NCBI GenBank assembly: GCA_016184365.1
Contig: JACPCW010000074.1
Location: 1-64,000, forward strand
Length of the DNA stretch: 64,000 bases
Origin: Candidatus Rokuibacteriota bacterium
GTDB taxonomy: Bacteria > Methylomirabilota > Methylomirabilia > Rokubacteriales > CSP1-6
Direction of reading: 5' to 3'
The first letter of the stretch is position 1. Each line of letters begins with the position of its first letter. Under the pieces are notes generated by a model, which worked only from the letters and a program-made list of their open reading frames with translations, was not told where the DNA came from and did no database searches. Both the position numbers and the translations under genes were made by a program. This document shows positions 1-8,206 of this stretch, one piece after another.

Positions 1-342
1 GACCAGGCGCTGCGACAGCGGGATGCGCACGGGCTTGCCGGCATCGGGCAGATAGATCCAGAGATCGCGGCCGAGTCCCAGCAGCGATCGTCCGACGTTC
101 CGGGGCGGCGCGACGAACTTCACGAACGACTTCGCGCTGCCTTTGACGAACACCTCGAAGCCGTCGGTCGCCGGCGGCTTCGTTCCTTCCTGGCTCGTGA
201 CCGTGATCTTCCAGACGAAGCTGTCGGCCGGCCGGCGCGCGCGATCGGCATCGCGGACGATCTGCGCGGCGTCGTCGCCGCGCGCGGGCTCCGCCCACGC
301 GAGCGCGGCGGCCAGGACGAACAGCGCCACCGCCTTACACAT
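1..342 (-). CDS. outer-membrane lipoprotein-sorting (LolA-like) protein, partial
   Basis: The gene starts at an ATG at 342 and runs off the left edge, so only the first 114 codons are present; it is absent from the ORF track because of the edge. The N-terminus (MCKAVALFVLAAALAWAEPARG) is a clear signal peptide. The following residues (DAAQIVRDADRARRPADSFVWKI and later FVKFVAPPRNVGRSLLG, shown here only as landmarks) resemble the LolA-like 'outer membrane lipoprotein-sorting protein' family that accompanies MacB/LolCDE-type transporters. The start overlaps the stop of the upstream permease by 8 bases, so it is the last visible gene of a four-gene operon. By family it would act in the periplasm as a lipid or lipoprotein carrier; the substrate is unknown. 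Confidence 0.75.
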   Translation of the reverse strand, partial: MCKAVALFVLAAALAWAEPARGDDAAQIVRDADRARRPADSFVWKITVTSQEGTKPPATDGFEVFVKGSAKSFVKFVAPPRNVGRSLLGLGRDLWIYLPDAGKPVRIPLSQRLV

Positions 343-1564
343 GCCGCAGCGCCTCGACGACGTCGAGCCGCGCGGCGCGCCACGCGGGATAGAGCGACGC
401 GAGCGTCGCCGTCACGACGGAGAGCTCGAACGCCTGCCTCAGCACCTCGGGCACGACGAAGATCTGCACGAGGAAGCCGCGCGTCGAGCCGGGCGGCGGG
501 GGCAGCTGGATCCCGATCGCCGTGACCACCTTCGCGAGGACGATCCCGAGCACCACGCCGGCGATACCGCCGAGCACGCCCAGCGCGAGCCCCTCGAGCA
601 CGAACATCGACACGACACCGCGGCGGCGCGTGCCGAGCGCCATCACGGTGCCGATCTCGCGCGTGCGCTCGAAGATCGCCATGATCATCGTGTTGGTGAT
701 GCCGAAGACGACCATGATGGAGACGATCAGCGTCAGCACGCCGAAGATGCGGCCGAAGAGCTCGCGCACCTGGTGATACCGGAGCGCCAGGTCCTCCCAC
801 GTCTTGATCTCGAGCTCGAGCCCGCGCTCGCGCACGAGCCGTTCGACCGCGGCGCGCACCTCGGCCGTGTGCGCCGTCGCATCCAGCAGGACCACGACCG
901 ACTGCACCTCGTCGCCTTCGACCTCGAGCAGGCGCTGCACCTCGGTGAGCGGCGCCTTGAGGAAGCGGTCGTCGTACGCCTTCTCGGTCGACTCCCACGC
1001 GCCCCGCACCTTCACGGCGAGCGCGTTGATCGCGCCGCCCTTCGTCGTGCTGAGGAGCGTCAGATCGTCGCCGGGCCGCACACCGAACGCGCGGGCCAGG
1101 CCGACGCCCATGATGATGCCGCGCGGCTGGCGCGCGGCGAGGTCCTGGCCTTCGACGACGATCGCCATCGACGACAGCTCGGATTCGCCCTCGGGATCGA
1201 CGCCGATGCCCGCGAACGCCGTCGTCGTGTCGCCCGTCGACACCAGTCCGGAAAATCCGAGACGGCCCGTCACGACGTTCACGTGCGGAATCGCCAGCAG
1301 CTCCCGTCGCAGCGACGCGTAGTCGTGGATCAGGTAGTCGAACGGCGCGACGTTTCCCTTCTCGGAGAATCCCCTGCGGTAGAGCTGCAGATGCCCGATC
1401 TGGCTGCGGATCGTCGACTCGCGGACGCCCCAGTAGATCGAGTTCACGAAACCGCCGAAGACGATGATCGCCGCGGCGCCGAACGCCATCGCCGCCAGCG
1501 TGATCATCGTGCGGCGGCGGTTGCGGCCGACGTTCCGGATCGCGAGCTTGAGGTAGAGCGGCAT
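335..1564 (-). CDS. ABC transporter permease, MacB/LolC (FtsX) family
   Basis: This is a 409-aa permease. I chose the ATG at 1564 (MPLYLKLAIRNVGRNRRRT) rather than the longer ORF, because the upstream part is a shadow of the neighbouring gene. It has the family layout: TM1 right after the arginine-rich N-terminus (TLAAMAFGAAAIIVFGGF), a large periplasmic MacB-PCD-like domain at about residues 45-270, then three TM helices in the C-terminal FtsX domain, including GVLTLIVSIMVVFGITNT and the REIGTVMALGTRR segment that contacts the ATPase. The stop of the previous gene and this start overlap by one base. With the ATPase at 2112 and the LolA-like protein at 1 it probably exports or sorts a lipid or lipoprotein across the periplasm. 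Confidence 0.9.
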   Translation of the reverse strand: MPLYLKLAIRNVGRNRRRTMITLAAMAFGAAAIIVFGGFVNSIYWGVRESTIRSQIGHLQLYRRGFSEKGNVAPFDYLIHDYASLRRELLAIPHVNVVTGRLGFSGLVSTGDTTTAFAGIGVDPEGESELSSMAIVVEGQDLAARQPRGIIMGVGLARAFGVRPGDDLTLLSTTKGGAINALAVKVRGAWESTEKAYDDRFLKAPLTEVQRLLEVEGDEVQSVVVLLDATAHTAEVRAAVERLVRERGLELEIKTWEDLALRYHQVRELFGRIFGVLTLIVSIMVVFGITNTMIMAIFERTREIGTVMALGTRRRGVVSMFVLEGLALGVLGGIAGVVLGIVLAKVVTAIGIQLPPPPGSTRGFLVQIFVVPEVLRQAFELSVVTATLASLYPAWRAARLDVVEALRHV

Positions 1565-2115
1565 CACAGGCCCCCGAGCGACATCGGCCGTGGCGCCGCG
1601 ACGGGCGCGTCCTGTCCCGCACGCACGCGCGTCACGAGCGTGCGCTGCAGCAGCGCGAGCGCCATCACCGGCAGCGCGGCTCCGAACGCCGGATTGCCGC
1701 GGAACACGACCGACGCGGCCATGGCGAGACACGTGGCGCCGAGCAGGTACAGCGACGCACGGCGGATCGCCGCCGGCGGCGCATCGATCGCGCCGATGAA
1801 CCCCGCCGGCGCTGCGAGCGTCGTCACGACGCCGGCGCCGGCGATGAACAGAAAGATCCCGGATTCGCCGAGCACGCCGTACAGGCGCATGAGCCACCAC
1901 TGCTGCGTGAACGCGGCGAGTCCGCCCGTGAACAGCCAGACGTTCGCTCCGAGCACCAGCCGATTCATCGGCGGCGATTGCCGCAGGACGAAGATCAGCT
2001 GCGGCAGCGCGGTGACGCCGCCGAGCTGGAAGGCGGTGACCCACCGGTCGTCCGTCGGCACGCCGTAACGGAATGCGTAACCCGCAAAGATCGACAGCGG
2101 CAGGAACTGGATCAC
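1564..2115 (-). CDS. small integral membrane protein in ABC export operon
   Basis: This 183-aa protein starts at a GTG that overlaps the stop of the ATPase (GTGA) and ends one base into the permease start, so it is translationally coupled on both sides. It has about five hydrophobic segments, for example VIQFLPLSIFAGYAFRYG, LVLGANVWLFTGGLAAF, GIFLFIAGAGVVTTLAAPAG and ASLYLLGATCLAMAASVVF. I do not recognise the family. The position between an ATPase and its permease suggests an accessory membrane subunit of this transporter, which is an inference from context only. Confidence 0.75.
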   Translation of the reverse strand: MIQFLPLSIFAGYAFRYGVPTDDRWVTAFQLGGVTALPQLIFVLRQSPPMNRLVLGANVWLFTGGLAAFTQQWWLMRLYGVLGESGIFLFIAGAGVVTTLAAPAGFIGAIDAPPAAIRRASLYLLGATCLAMAASVVFRGNPAFGAALPVMALALLQRTLVTRVRAGQDAPVAAPRPMSLGGL

Positions 2116-2780
2116 AGGAGCCTCCCGTCGGAGATCTCGACCACGCGGTCCGCGGCCTTCATGATCCGCGGGTCGTGCGTCGAGAAGACGAACGTGGTGT
2201 GGCGCTCGCGGTTCAGGCGCCGCATCAGGTCGACGATCTCCTGGCCCGTGCGGCTGTCGAGGTTGGCGGTGGGCTCGTCGGCCAGCACGAGCGCGGGGTC
2301 GGTCACGAGCGCGCGCGCGATGGCGACGCGCTGCTGCTGGCCGCCCGAGAGCTCGGACGGACGGTGGCGTGCGCGGTCGCCGAGGCCGACGTCCGCCAGC
2401 GCGGCACGAACGCGGTCCGCGACGTCGGCGCGCCGGCGGCCGAGGAGCAGCGGGTATTCGACGTTCTCCCATGCGGTGAGCACCGGCAGCAGGTTGAACG
2501 TCTGGAAGACGAAACCGAGCTTGCCCGCGCGCAGCTCGGCGCGCCGGCTCGGTGACATCGCGCTGGCGAGCTCGCCGTCGATGACGATCTCGCCGGACGT
2601 CGGCCGGTCGAGACAGCCGAGCAGGTTGAGCAGCGTCGTCTTCCCGCTGCCCGATGGCCCCGCCACGGCGAGGAACTCGCCACGCTCGACGGCGAGCGAA
2701 ACGCCCGCCAGCGCGGTCACGGTCACCGTTCCGAGGCGGTACGTCTTGCTCACGTCCTTCACGGTCGCCAGGTCGCTCAT
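2112..2780 (-). CDS. ABC transporter ATP-binding protein, LolD/MacB type
   Basis: The 222-aa ATPase carries a Walker A (GPSGSGKTT) near residue 38, the Q-loop region FVFQTFNLLPVLTAWENV, the signature LSGGQQQRVAIARAL, Walker B (LVLADEPTANLD) and the H-loop STHD. The 'FQTFNLLPVLTAWENV' region and length are typical of LolD/MacB/FtsE-type ATPases that drive FtsX-family permeases. I chose the ATG at 2780 (MSDLATVKDV); the ORF track adds 14 residues with no homology feel. It is the first gene of the operon running leftward to the window edge and energises the permease at 335-1564. Confidence 0.92.
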   Translation of the reverse strand: MSDLATVKDVSKTYRLGTVTVTALAGVSLAVERGEFLAVAGPSGSGKTTLLNLLGCLDRPTSGEIVIDGELASAMSPSRRAELRAGKLGFVFQTFNLLPVLTAWENVEYPLLLGRRRADVADRVRAALADVGLGDRARHRPSELSGGQQQRVAIARALVTDPALVLADEPTANLDSRTGQEIVDLMRRLNRERHTTFVFSTHDPRIMKAADRVVEISDGRLL

Positions 2781-2822
2781 GCGCCGAGAATGACCCGGAC
2801 GGCCGCGGCCGTCGCCGGCCAT

Positions 2823-2864
2823 CGGACGAGCGCCCGGAATCGGGGGACGAACGGCCGGAATCGA
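2823..2864. repeat. two imperfect 21-bp tandem units
   Basis: In the divergent intergenic region two units line up: 2823-2843 and 2844-2864, both containing GGACGA(A/G)CG and CCGGAATCG. A third partial unit (ACGACGAACGAACGCG) follows. It may be a regulatory repeat upstream of the ABC operon or simple slippage. Confidence 0.5.
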
Positions 2865-2903
2865 ACGACGAACGAACGCGGTGGTACACTGCGACTGTCA
2901 CAT

Positions 2904-2939
2904 CCTGACACCGGCTCACTTCCGAGCCGCTTCGTCAGG
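2904..2939. other. interrupted inverted repeat (possible RNA hairpin)
   Basis: CCTGAC at 2904-2909 pairs with GTCAGG at 2934-2939, and inside it CGGCT pairs with AGCCG around an 8-base loop. It lies about 80 bp before the start of the gene at 3021. It could be a leader hairpin or protein site; nothing else supports a function. Confidence 0.3.
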
Positions 2940-3020
2940 CGCGCGTCACGGTGGCGTTTTCGGCGCCGGACGCGCCATTCCTTCAACGCGGAAGACGATA
3001 TAGGCGGGTCGTCCGGCACG

Positions 3021-3317
3021 ATGGCGAAGCGACGCAATTACGGCTTCGAGCGGCGGCAGAAAGAAACGTTGCGCCAGGCGCGACAGGCGGCGAAGCGCGA
3101 CCGCAAGACGGAGCGTGACGCCGAAGGACAGTCCGGACCCGAGATGGGAGCGCCGGAAGAGTCCGGGCCGCCGCCAGGTCAGTGGGAATGGTTCTCTCCG
3201 AGTCGTGGGCGGGTCGTGCAGACGAACGCCGGACAGCGTCCGGACGAAGCCCCGGACGATTGGATCCTCTTGACGGACAACGCGGAGGAGTCGGACGCGA
3301 CGGACCGCGACAGTTGA
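3021..3317 (+). CDS. conserved short basic protein (MAKRRNYGFERRQKE type)
   Basis: This is a 98-aa protein beginning MAKRRNYGFERRQKETL. That highly charged opening recurs in a family of short conserved proteins of unknown function in many Proteobacteria. The first half is a lysine/arginine-rich helix; the second half is acidic and proline-rich, with WEWFSPSRGRVV and DDWILLTDN. I chose the ATG at 3021 because it restores the family opening; the ORF track's start at 2790 lies in the intergenic repeat region. The FKBP gene follows 26 bp downstream, so the two may be co-transcribed. Confidence 0.8.
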   Translation: MAKRRNYGFERRQKETLRQARQAAKRDRKTERDAEGQSGPEMGAPEESGPPPGQWEWFSPSRGRVVQTNAGQRPDEAPDDWILLTDNAEESDATDRDS

Positions 3318-3343
3318 GATAGGGACAGAGAGAGGAGAGTCCG

Positions 3344-3781
3344 ATGACCGTCATCGCAAACGGGAGCCTGGTCGAGCTCACGTACACGTTGACGGATGCT
3401 TCCGGCAACGTGCTCGACGACTCCACGGAAGGCCAGCCCTTCACGTACGTGCACGGCGAGCAGCAGATCCTGCCGGCGCTGGAACAGGCGCTCGCCGGTA
3501 AGAGCGTCGGCGACGAAGCGAATTTGACGCTGCCTCCCGAGCAGGCGTACGGCGTCGTCGACCCCCAGGCGCTCACCGAAGTTCCGAAGCAGTCACTCCC
3601 ACCGGAAGCACTCGTCCCGGGCACCGAGCTCACGGCGAAGAAGAAGTCGGGCGAGAAGATGTTCGTCACGGTCAAGGAAGTGCGCGACGAGACCGTGGTC
3701 ATCAACATGAACCATCCGTTCGCGGGCAAGACGCTGCACTTCCATCTGCGCGTGCTGCAGGTGATCCCGCCGCCCGAGTAA
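3344..3781 (+). CDS. FKBP-type peptidyl-prolyl cis-trans isomerase, SlyD-like
   Basis: The 145-aa protein has the SlyD layout: an FKBP half-domain (VELTYTLTDASGNVLDDS, then FTYVHGEQQILPALEQAL), an inserted chaperone flap at about residues 65-120 (LPPEQAYGVVDPQALTEV), and the closing FKBP strand MNHPFAGKTLHFHLRVLQV. It catalyses prolyl isomerisation and helps folding in the cytoplasm. The histidine-rich metal-binding tail of E. coli SlyD is missing. The start is supported by a purine-rich ribosome site (GAGAGAGGAGAG) just upstream. Confidence 0.95.
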   Translation: MTVIANGSLVELTYTLTDASGNVLDDSTEGQPFTYVHGEQQILPALEQALAGKSVGDEANLTLPPEQAYGVVDPQALTEVPKQSLPPEALVPGTELTAKKKSGEKMFVTVKEVRDETVVINMNHPFAGKTLHFHLRVLQVIPPPE

Positions 3782-3798
3782 GGGCGGCGGGCCACGCA

Positions 3799-5355
3799 TC
3801 ACCCCCGCGCGCGCAGCTCGCGACGCAGCACCTTCCCCGTGAGCGTCTTCGGCAGATCGGCGACGAACTCGATCTCGCGCGGCGTCTTGAACGGCGCGAT
3901 CAGCCGGCGCACGTGCGCGCGAATCTCCTCGGCGAGCGCGTCGCTGCCCGCGAACCCGGGCTTGAGCGTCGCGTACGCCTTCACGCGCTGGCCCATCACG
4001 TCGTCGGGCACGCCGACGACACCGGCTTCGAGGACGGCCGGGTGTTCCATGATCGCGGACTCCACTTCCTTCGGCGAGATCGCGTAGCCCCGGCTCTTGA
4101 TCAGGTCGTCCGAGCGCGAGACGTACCAGTAGTAGCCTTCGCCGTCGACGTACGCGTAGTCCTTCGTGTAGTACCAGCCGTCGCGGTTCACCGCGGCCCA
4201 GCGCTCCGGATCGCGGTAGTAGCCGAGCGCGAGCCCCGGGTGATCGTTGCGCAACACGAGGTGTCCGGCGTCGCCGGCCTTCTGCGGCTGGCCGTCGTCG
4301 TCGACGACGCCCATGCGCCACGTCGGCAGCGGCTTGCCCATCGAGCCGGGCTTGATCCGCATGCCCTGATGGTTGCCGACGAACATGTGCGATTCCGTCT
4401 GGCCGATCCCGTCGTGAATGAACCCGCCGAACCGGTCGTACCACTCGCGGAACGTATCGGCGGGCAGTGGCTCACCGGCGGAGACGCCGAAGCGCAGCGC
4501 CGGCAGGCGCGCGGGTCGCGCGCGGTCCGGCACCGCGAGCATCATGCGGTAGATCGTCGGCACCGCGCAGAACACCGTCACGCCATAGCGCTCGAGCGTC
4601 CGGTACGCCTCGACCGGATCGAAGCGGCCGCGGGGGATGACGACCGCCGCGCCGCCGAGGAGCGGGTAGAGGAAGTTGCACCCGAGCGGATAGATGAACG
4701 ACCAGTCCTGCGGCTGGTAGCAGACGTCGCCGGGCCCGACCGTCAGCACGGCGGACAGGATCGGATCGCCGGTGGCGCGAATCCATCGATGCGCGTGCTG
4801 CACGCCTTTCGGCTCGCCCGTCGTGCCCGACGTGTACATCATGTACGCGGGCTCGTTGGCCTCGGTCGCTTCCGCGGTCGGCTCGTCGCTCGCGCGCTCG
4901 ATCAGTCCACGCAGCGTGGTGCCGGTCGCCTGGTCACCGGCGAGAATCAGATGCCGAAACTTCGGGCTCTTGCCGCGGGCGGCATCGACGACGCCGGCGA
5001 GCTCGGGCGTCGCCAGCGCCGCGACCGCTTCGCTGTTGGCGAGGATCGCGCCCACTTCGTGTTCGCGCAGCAGCGGTGACGACGGAATCGGCAGCGCGCC
5101 GATCTTGCAGGTACCGATGAACGCGAGCATGAAGTCGAGGGTGCTGCCGCAGCGGAGCAGCACGGACTCGCCGCGACGCACGCCGAGCCCGCGGAGCGCG
5201 TTGCCGAAGCGGTTCGACAGGCGCCGCAGCTCGTCGAACGTGTACCGGCGGTCGCCGTCGTAGACCGCGACGTCGCCGCCGCGGCCTTCCCGCACGTTCC
5301 GATCGACGACCTCGTCACCGAGATTGAGCCGGGGCGGAATCATGCCGAGCGGCAT
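3799..5355 (-). CDS. AMP-dependent acyl/aryl-CoA synthetase
   Basis: This 518-aa adenylate-forming enzyme starts at the ATG at 5355 (MPLGMIPPRLNLGDEVVDRN); a second ATG lies four codons later. Motifs are clear: the P-loop-like A3 motif YTSGTTGEPKGV, the A5-type motif DGIGQTES, GWYYTKDYAYVDGEG and the C-terminal lysine motif LPKTLTGKVLRRELR. The MACS/benzoate-CoA ligase-like pattern IGQTE suggests a medium-chain or aromatic acid substrate, but the acid cannot be read from sequence. It is followed in the same direction by the di-iron protein gene only 11 bp upstream, so the pair likely forms one unit that activates and oxidises an organic acid. Confidence 0.9.
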   Translation of the reverse strand: MPLGMIPPRLNLGDEVVDRNVREGRGGDVAVYDGDRRYTFDELRRLSNRFGNALRGLGVRRGESVLLRCGSTLDFMLAFIGTCKIGALPIPSSPLLREHEVGAILANSEAVAALATPELAGVVDAARGKSPKFRHLILAGDQATGTTLRGLIERASDEPTAEATEANEPAYMMYTSGTTGEPKGVQHAHRWIRATGDPILSAVLTVGPGDVCYQPQDWSFIYPLGCNFLYPLLGGAAVVIPRGRFDPVEAYRTLERYGVTVFCAVPTIYRMMLAVPDRARPARLPALRFGVSAGEPLPADTFREWYDRFGGFIHDGIGQTESHMFVGNHQGMRIKPGSMGKPLPTWRMGVVDDDGQPQKAGDAGHLVLRNDHPGLALGYYRDPERWAAVNRDGWYYTKDYAYVDGEGYYWYVSRSDDLIKSRGYAISPKEVESAIMEHPAVLEAGVVGVPDDVMGQRVKAYATLKPGFAGSDALAEEIRAHVRRLIAPFKTPREIEFVADLPKTLTGKVLRRELRARG

Positions 5356-5366
5356 GGGGCCGGTCC

Positions 5367-6110
5367 TCAGCGCGCCGGAACGCCGAGATCGATCTGCGGC
5401 GGCAGCTCGAGCGGCAGCTCCTCGCGCTTCGGGAACGCGAGGCCGCACGCGGCCATGACGGGGCGAATGCTGTCGACGTAGGCCGCCGCGATGTCGCCGC
5501 TGTCGCGGCTCTTGAGACCGACCTCGATGCAGTACTCGTTGCCCTTCGTGCCGGCGCGCCCGAAGATGCGCATCGACGCGACGAACCACTTCGGGAAGCG
5601 GCGCTGGATCTCGGCGCGCGTCGCCGGGTCCTTGCACATCTCCTCGAGACAGAGCTCGCCGAAGCTCTTGTGGCCTTCCTCTTCCTTCAGGATGACCTCG
5701 TTCGCCTTCGCGAGCGGCAGGTAGCTGCCGCGCGTGTACTCGGAGAGCTGGAACGTCGCGGCGCGGTCGATCATGAAGTTGAAGAGCGTCGCGTCGATCC
5801 AGTCCTGGATCTGCGTGTCGGCTTCCTCGCCGGTGAAGCGCGCGCCGGCGCGCTGGCGGTTCTTCACGTACGCGTCCATGTCCATGCCGAGATCGGACAT
5901 GAGCCGCGAGATCAGCTGGAAGTGCTTGAGCTCCTCGGCCTGAAAGCGCGTGATCCGGATCTTGTCGTCGACCGTCGGCGCATACAGCACGCACTGGCCG
6001 AACACTTCGGCCGTCGCGACCTCGCGGCCGGCCTGCTTGTCCATGAGCGTGAGCACCATCTTCTTGTAGGCCTCGTCCGGGATCGCATCCTTCGTCGCCA
6101 CCGTCGTCAT
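5367..6110 (-). CDS. ferritin-like di-iron protein, phenylacetate-CoA oxygenase (PaaA/PaaC)-like
   Basis: This 247-aa helical protein has two iron-ligating ExxH motifs, FQAEELKHFQ and LKEEEGHKSFGE, separated by about 90 residues, as in ferritin-like carboxylate-bridged di-iron proteins of the phenylacetate-CoA epoxidase family. The start at the ATG at 6110 (MTTVATKDAIPDEAYKKM) is the only methionine that fits. It lies upstream of and close to the CoA ligase, which could supply the CoA thioester it acts on. It is shorter than canonical PaaA (about 310 aa), and the other Paa subunits are not present here, so it may act alone or be a family member of a different specificity. Confidence 0.75.
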   Translation of the reverse strand: MTTVATKDAIPDEAYKKMVLTLMDKQAGREVATAEVFGQCVLYAPTVDDKIRITRFQAEELKHFQLISRLMSDLGMDMDAYVKNRQRAGARFTGEEADTQIQDWIDATLFNFMIDRAATFQLSEYTRGSYLPLAKANEVILKEEEGHKSFGELCLEEMCKDPATRAEIQRRFPKWFVASMRIFGRAGTKGNEYCIEVGLKSRDSGDIAAAYVDSIRPVMAACGLAFPKREELPLELPPQIDLGVPAR

Positions 6111-6218
6111 CCGCGCGCCTCCGTGTGTGCGAAGTGCGTCACTGTAGGCGGCGTTCGAGCGGAGTGTCAATCGACCGCCGGACCGGCCGGCGTGCCGGCG
6201 CGTGCTAGCATCCGCCCG

Positions 6219-7199
6219 ATGCGCGCCGTCATCTGCCGGGCCTGGGGACCGATCGACGATCTGCGGTTGGAGGATGTTCCGCCGCCGACGCCGAAGGCCG
6301 GGCAGGTGCTGATCGACGTCAAGGCGACCGGCGTCAATTACGCGGACTCGATCATGGTGGCCGGGCGTTACCAGACGAAGCCCGACTTCCCGTTCAGCCC
6401 CGGCCTCGAAACCGCCGGCGTCGTCGCGCGATGCGGCGACGGCGTCACGCGTTATCGGCTCGGCGACCGCGTGATGGCGATCCTGTCCTACGGCGGCTTC
6501 GCCGAGCAGGCCGTCGCCGACGAGGTCGAGACGTTCGCGATTCCGCCCGCCATGCCGTTCGACGACGCCGGCGCGTTCCCGATCGCGTACGTCTCGAGCC
6601 ACGTCGCGATCCGCTGGCAGGGGCGCCTGGAAGCGGGCGAGACGATGCTCGTCCTCGGTGCGGCCGGCGGCGTCGGGCTCACCGCCGTCGAGATCGGCAA
6701 GGCGATGGGCGCGCGTGTCATCGCGGCCGCGAGCACCGCGGAGAAGCTCGCGGTCGCGCGCGAGCACGGCGCCGACGACGTCATCGACTACTCGCGCGAG
6801 AAACTCACCGAGCGCGTCATGGAGCTCACCGGCGGCAAGGGCGCCGACGTGTGCTTCGATCCCGTCGGCGGCGACCTGTTCGACGCGGCGCTCTCGTCGC
6901 TCGGCTGGGGCGGTCGGATTCTGCTCGTCGGCTTCGTCGGTGGCATTCCGCAGATTCCGGCGAACCGGCTCCTCGTGAAGCACCGCGCGGCGCTCGGCTC
7001 GGCGCTCCGATATTTCCGGTGGCACGCGCAGGACAAGATGCGACGCACCGTGGACGAGCTGCTCGCGTGGTACGGAGCCGGCAAGCTGAAGCCGGCGGTG
7101 ACGCATCGCCTGCCGCTCGAGCAGACGGTGGACGCGATCCGCCTGCTCACCGACCGCAAGGCGTACGGCAAGGTCGTCGTCATGCCGGCGGGTACCTAA
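6219..7199 (+). CDS. NADPH:quinone oxidoreductase (zinc-free MDR family)
   Basis: The 326-aa protein is a medium-chain dehydrogenase/reductase of the quinone oxidoreductase class. It has the GroES-like N-terminal domain (ATGVNYADSIMVAGRYQ, FPFSPGLETAGVV), the nucleotide-binding glycine motif GAAGGVGLTAVEIGKAMG and the family segment GADVCFDPVGGDLFD. The zinc-binding cysteines of alcohol dehydrogenases are absent. The start is ATG at 6219; a -10-like TAGCAT ends 7 bp before it with no ribosome site between, so the transcript could be leaderless. The stop TAA abuts the palindromic element that separates this gene from the enoyl-CoA hydratase. Confidence 0.92.
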   Translation: MRAVICRAWGPIDDLRLEDVPPPTPKAGQVLIDVKATGVNYADSIMVAGRYQTKPDFPFSPGLETAGVVARCGDGVTRYRLGDRVMAILSYGGFAEQAVADEVETFAIPPAMPFDDAGAFPIAYVSSHVAIRWQGRLEAGETMLVLGAAGGVGLTAVEIGKAMGARVIAAASTAEKLAVAREHGADDVIDYSREKLTERVMELTGGKGADVCFDPVGGDLFDAALSSLGWGGRILLVGFVGGIPQIPANRLLVKHRAALGSALRYFRWHAQDKMRRTVDELLAWYGAGKLKPAVTHRLPLEQTVDAIRLLTDRKAYGKVVVMPAGT

Positions 7200-7435
7200 T
7201 GAGTCTCGCGGAATTGCTTGACGGCCCCGGCGCCCGCCGCCGCGGCTGGCTCGCCTGTCGCCGTCGCTCGTTCCGAGGCGGGACGAGCTTCGACCCCCCA
7301 TCCCCCTGCGGGGGCCGCGCGAGCGCTGCCAATCCGCGAGCCTCGCTCGTCCTGCGTCGGAACGAGCACGGCGACGACGGCTCGCCAGCCGCGGCGGCGG
7401 GCGCCGGGGCCGTCAACCAATTCCACGAGAGTCAT
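7199..7435. repeat. long palindromic intergenic element (copy 1)
   Basis: The arms 7199-7274 and 7359-7435 are imperfect inverted copies of each other, about 76 bp each. Both outer ends read ATGA(G/C)TCTCG(C/T)GGAATTG inward, followed by the shared run GACGGCCCCGGCGCCCGCC. The spacer contains a smaller hairpin (CCCCCTGCGGGGG). The element exactly fills the gap between the stop of the quinone oxidoreductase and the start of the enoyl-CoA hydratase. Both arms can be read as a peptide of the type MSLAELLDGPGARRRGW, which explains several spurious ORFs. A third arm lies at 44717-44786. It looks like a non-autonomous mobile or BIME-like element. Confidence 0.85.
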
Positions 7436-7438
7436 TAG

Positions 7439-8194
7439 ATGGAGCTCCGCGTCGAGCCGCACGGCGCGCACGTCGTCGTCATCACGATCGACAACCAGCC
7501 CCGGCGCAATGCGATGCCGCGCGCGATGATGGCCGAGCTCGCGGCGCTGTGGGACCGTCTCGAGCGCGACGCGTGCCGCTGCGTCGTGATCACCGGCGCC
7601 GGGGATCGCGCGTTCAGCTCGGGCGCCGACATGAGCGGCGATCTCTCCGCCGATCCCGACATGGCGCGGGTGGTGAGTCACGCGCTGCTCAAGCACCATC
7701 CGTTCTCGAAGCCGATCGTCGCGGCCGTCAACGGCGACTGCGTCGCCGGCGGCCTCGAGCTCCTGCTGTCGACGGATATCCGCGCCGCCGCGCCCCATGC
7801 GCGCCTCGGCTTGCCGGAAGTCCGCTGGTCCATCTATCCGTTCGGCGGCGCCACCGTGAAGCTCGTCCAGCAGATCGGCCACGTGCACGCGATGGAGCTG
7901 CTGCTGACCGCGAAGCTCATCGACGCGGCGGAAGCCGCGCGGATCGGCCTCGTGAACCGCGTGGTGCCGGCCGACCGGCTGATGCCGTGGGCGATCGAGA
8001 CGGCCGAGACCATCGCCGGCAACAGCCCGAGCGCCGTCCAGGCCGTGAAGCGCCAGATCAGCACGACGATCGCCGAGCACGCGCTGACGCGCGAGGCCCT
8101 GGAGCAGGAGCTCGGGGATCGCGTGCGCGCCAGCGACAACTTCCGTGAAGGCGTCCGCGCGTTCCTCGAAAAGCGCACGCCAAACTACACGTAA
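7439..8194 (+). CDS. enoyl-CoA hydratase/isomerase family protein
   Basis: This 251-aa crotonase-fold protein has the oxyanion-hole segments AFSSGADMSGD and AVNGDCVAGGLELLLSTD and the family helix LGLPEVRWSIYPFGGAT. In typical hydratases two glutamates act; here the first position lies in GLELLL and the second in GLPEVRW, so at least one acidic residue is kept, while the second site is uncertain. It likely acts on an enoyl-CoA made from the acid activated by the neighbouring CoA ligases. It starts four bases after the palindromic element, whose right arm therefore forms its whole leader. A shared direction and short spacing link it to the two amidohydrolases downstream. Confidence 0.92.
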   Translation: MELRVEPHGAHVVVITIDNQPRRNAMPRAMMAELAALWDRLERDACRCVVITGAGDRAFSSGADMSGDLSADPDMARVVSHALLKHHPFSKPIVAAVNGDCVAGGLELLLSTDIRAAAPHARLGLPEVRWSIYPFGGATVKLVQQIGHVHAMELLLTAKLIDAAEAARIGLVNRVVPADRLMPWAIETAETIAGNSPSAVQAVKRQISTTIAEHALTREALEQELGDRVRASDNFREGVRAFLEKRTPNYT

Positions 8195-8206
8195 CCGGAG
8201 GATCCG

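Noticed and set aside
120-1622. 500-aa minus-strand ORF antisense or shifted over the permease
   Set aside because: It is arginine-rich and lacks any motif; the 335-1564 frame has clear MacB/LolC features. It is a GC-frame shadow.
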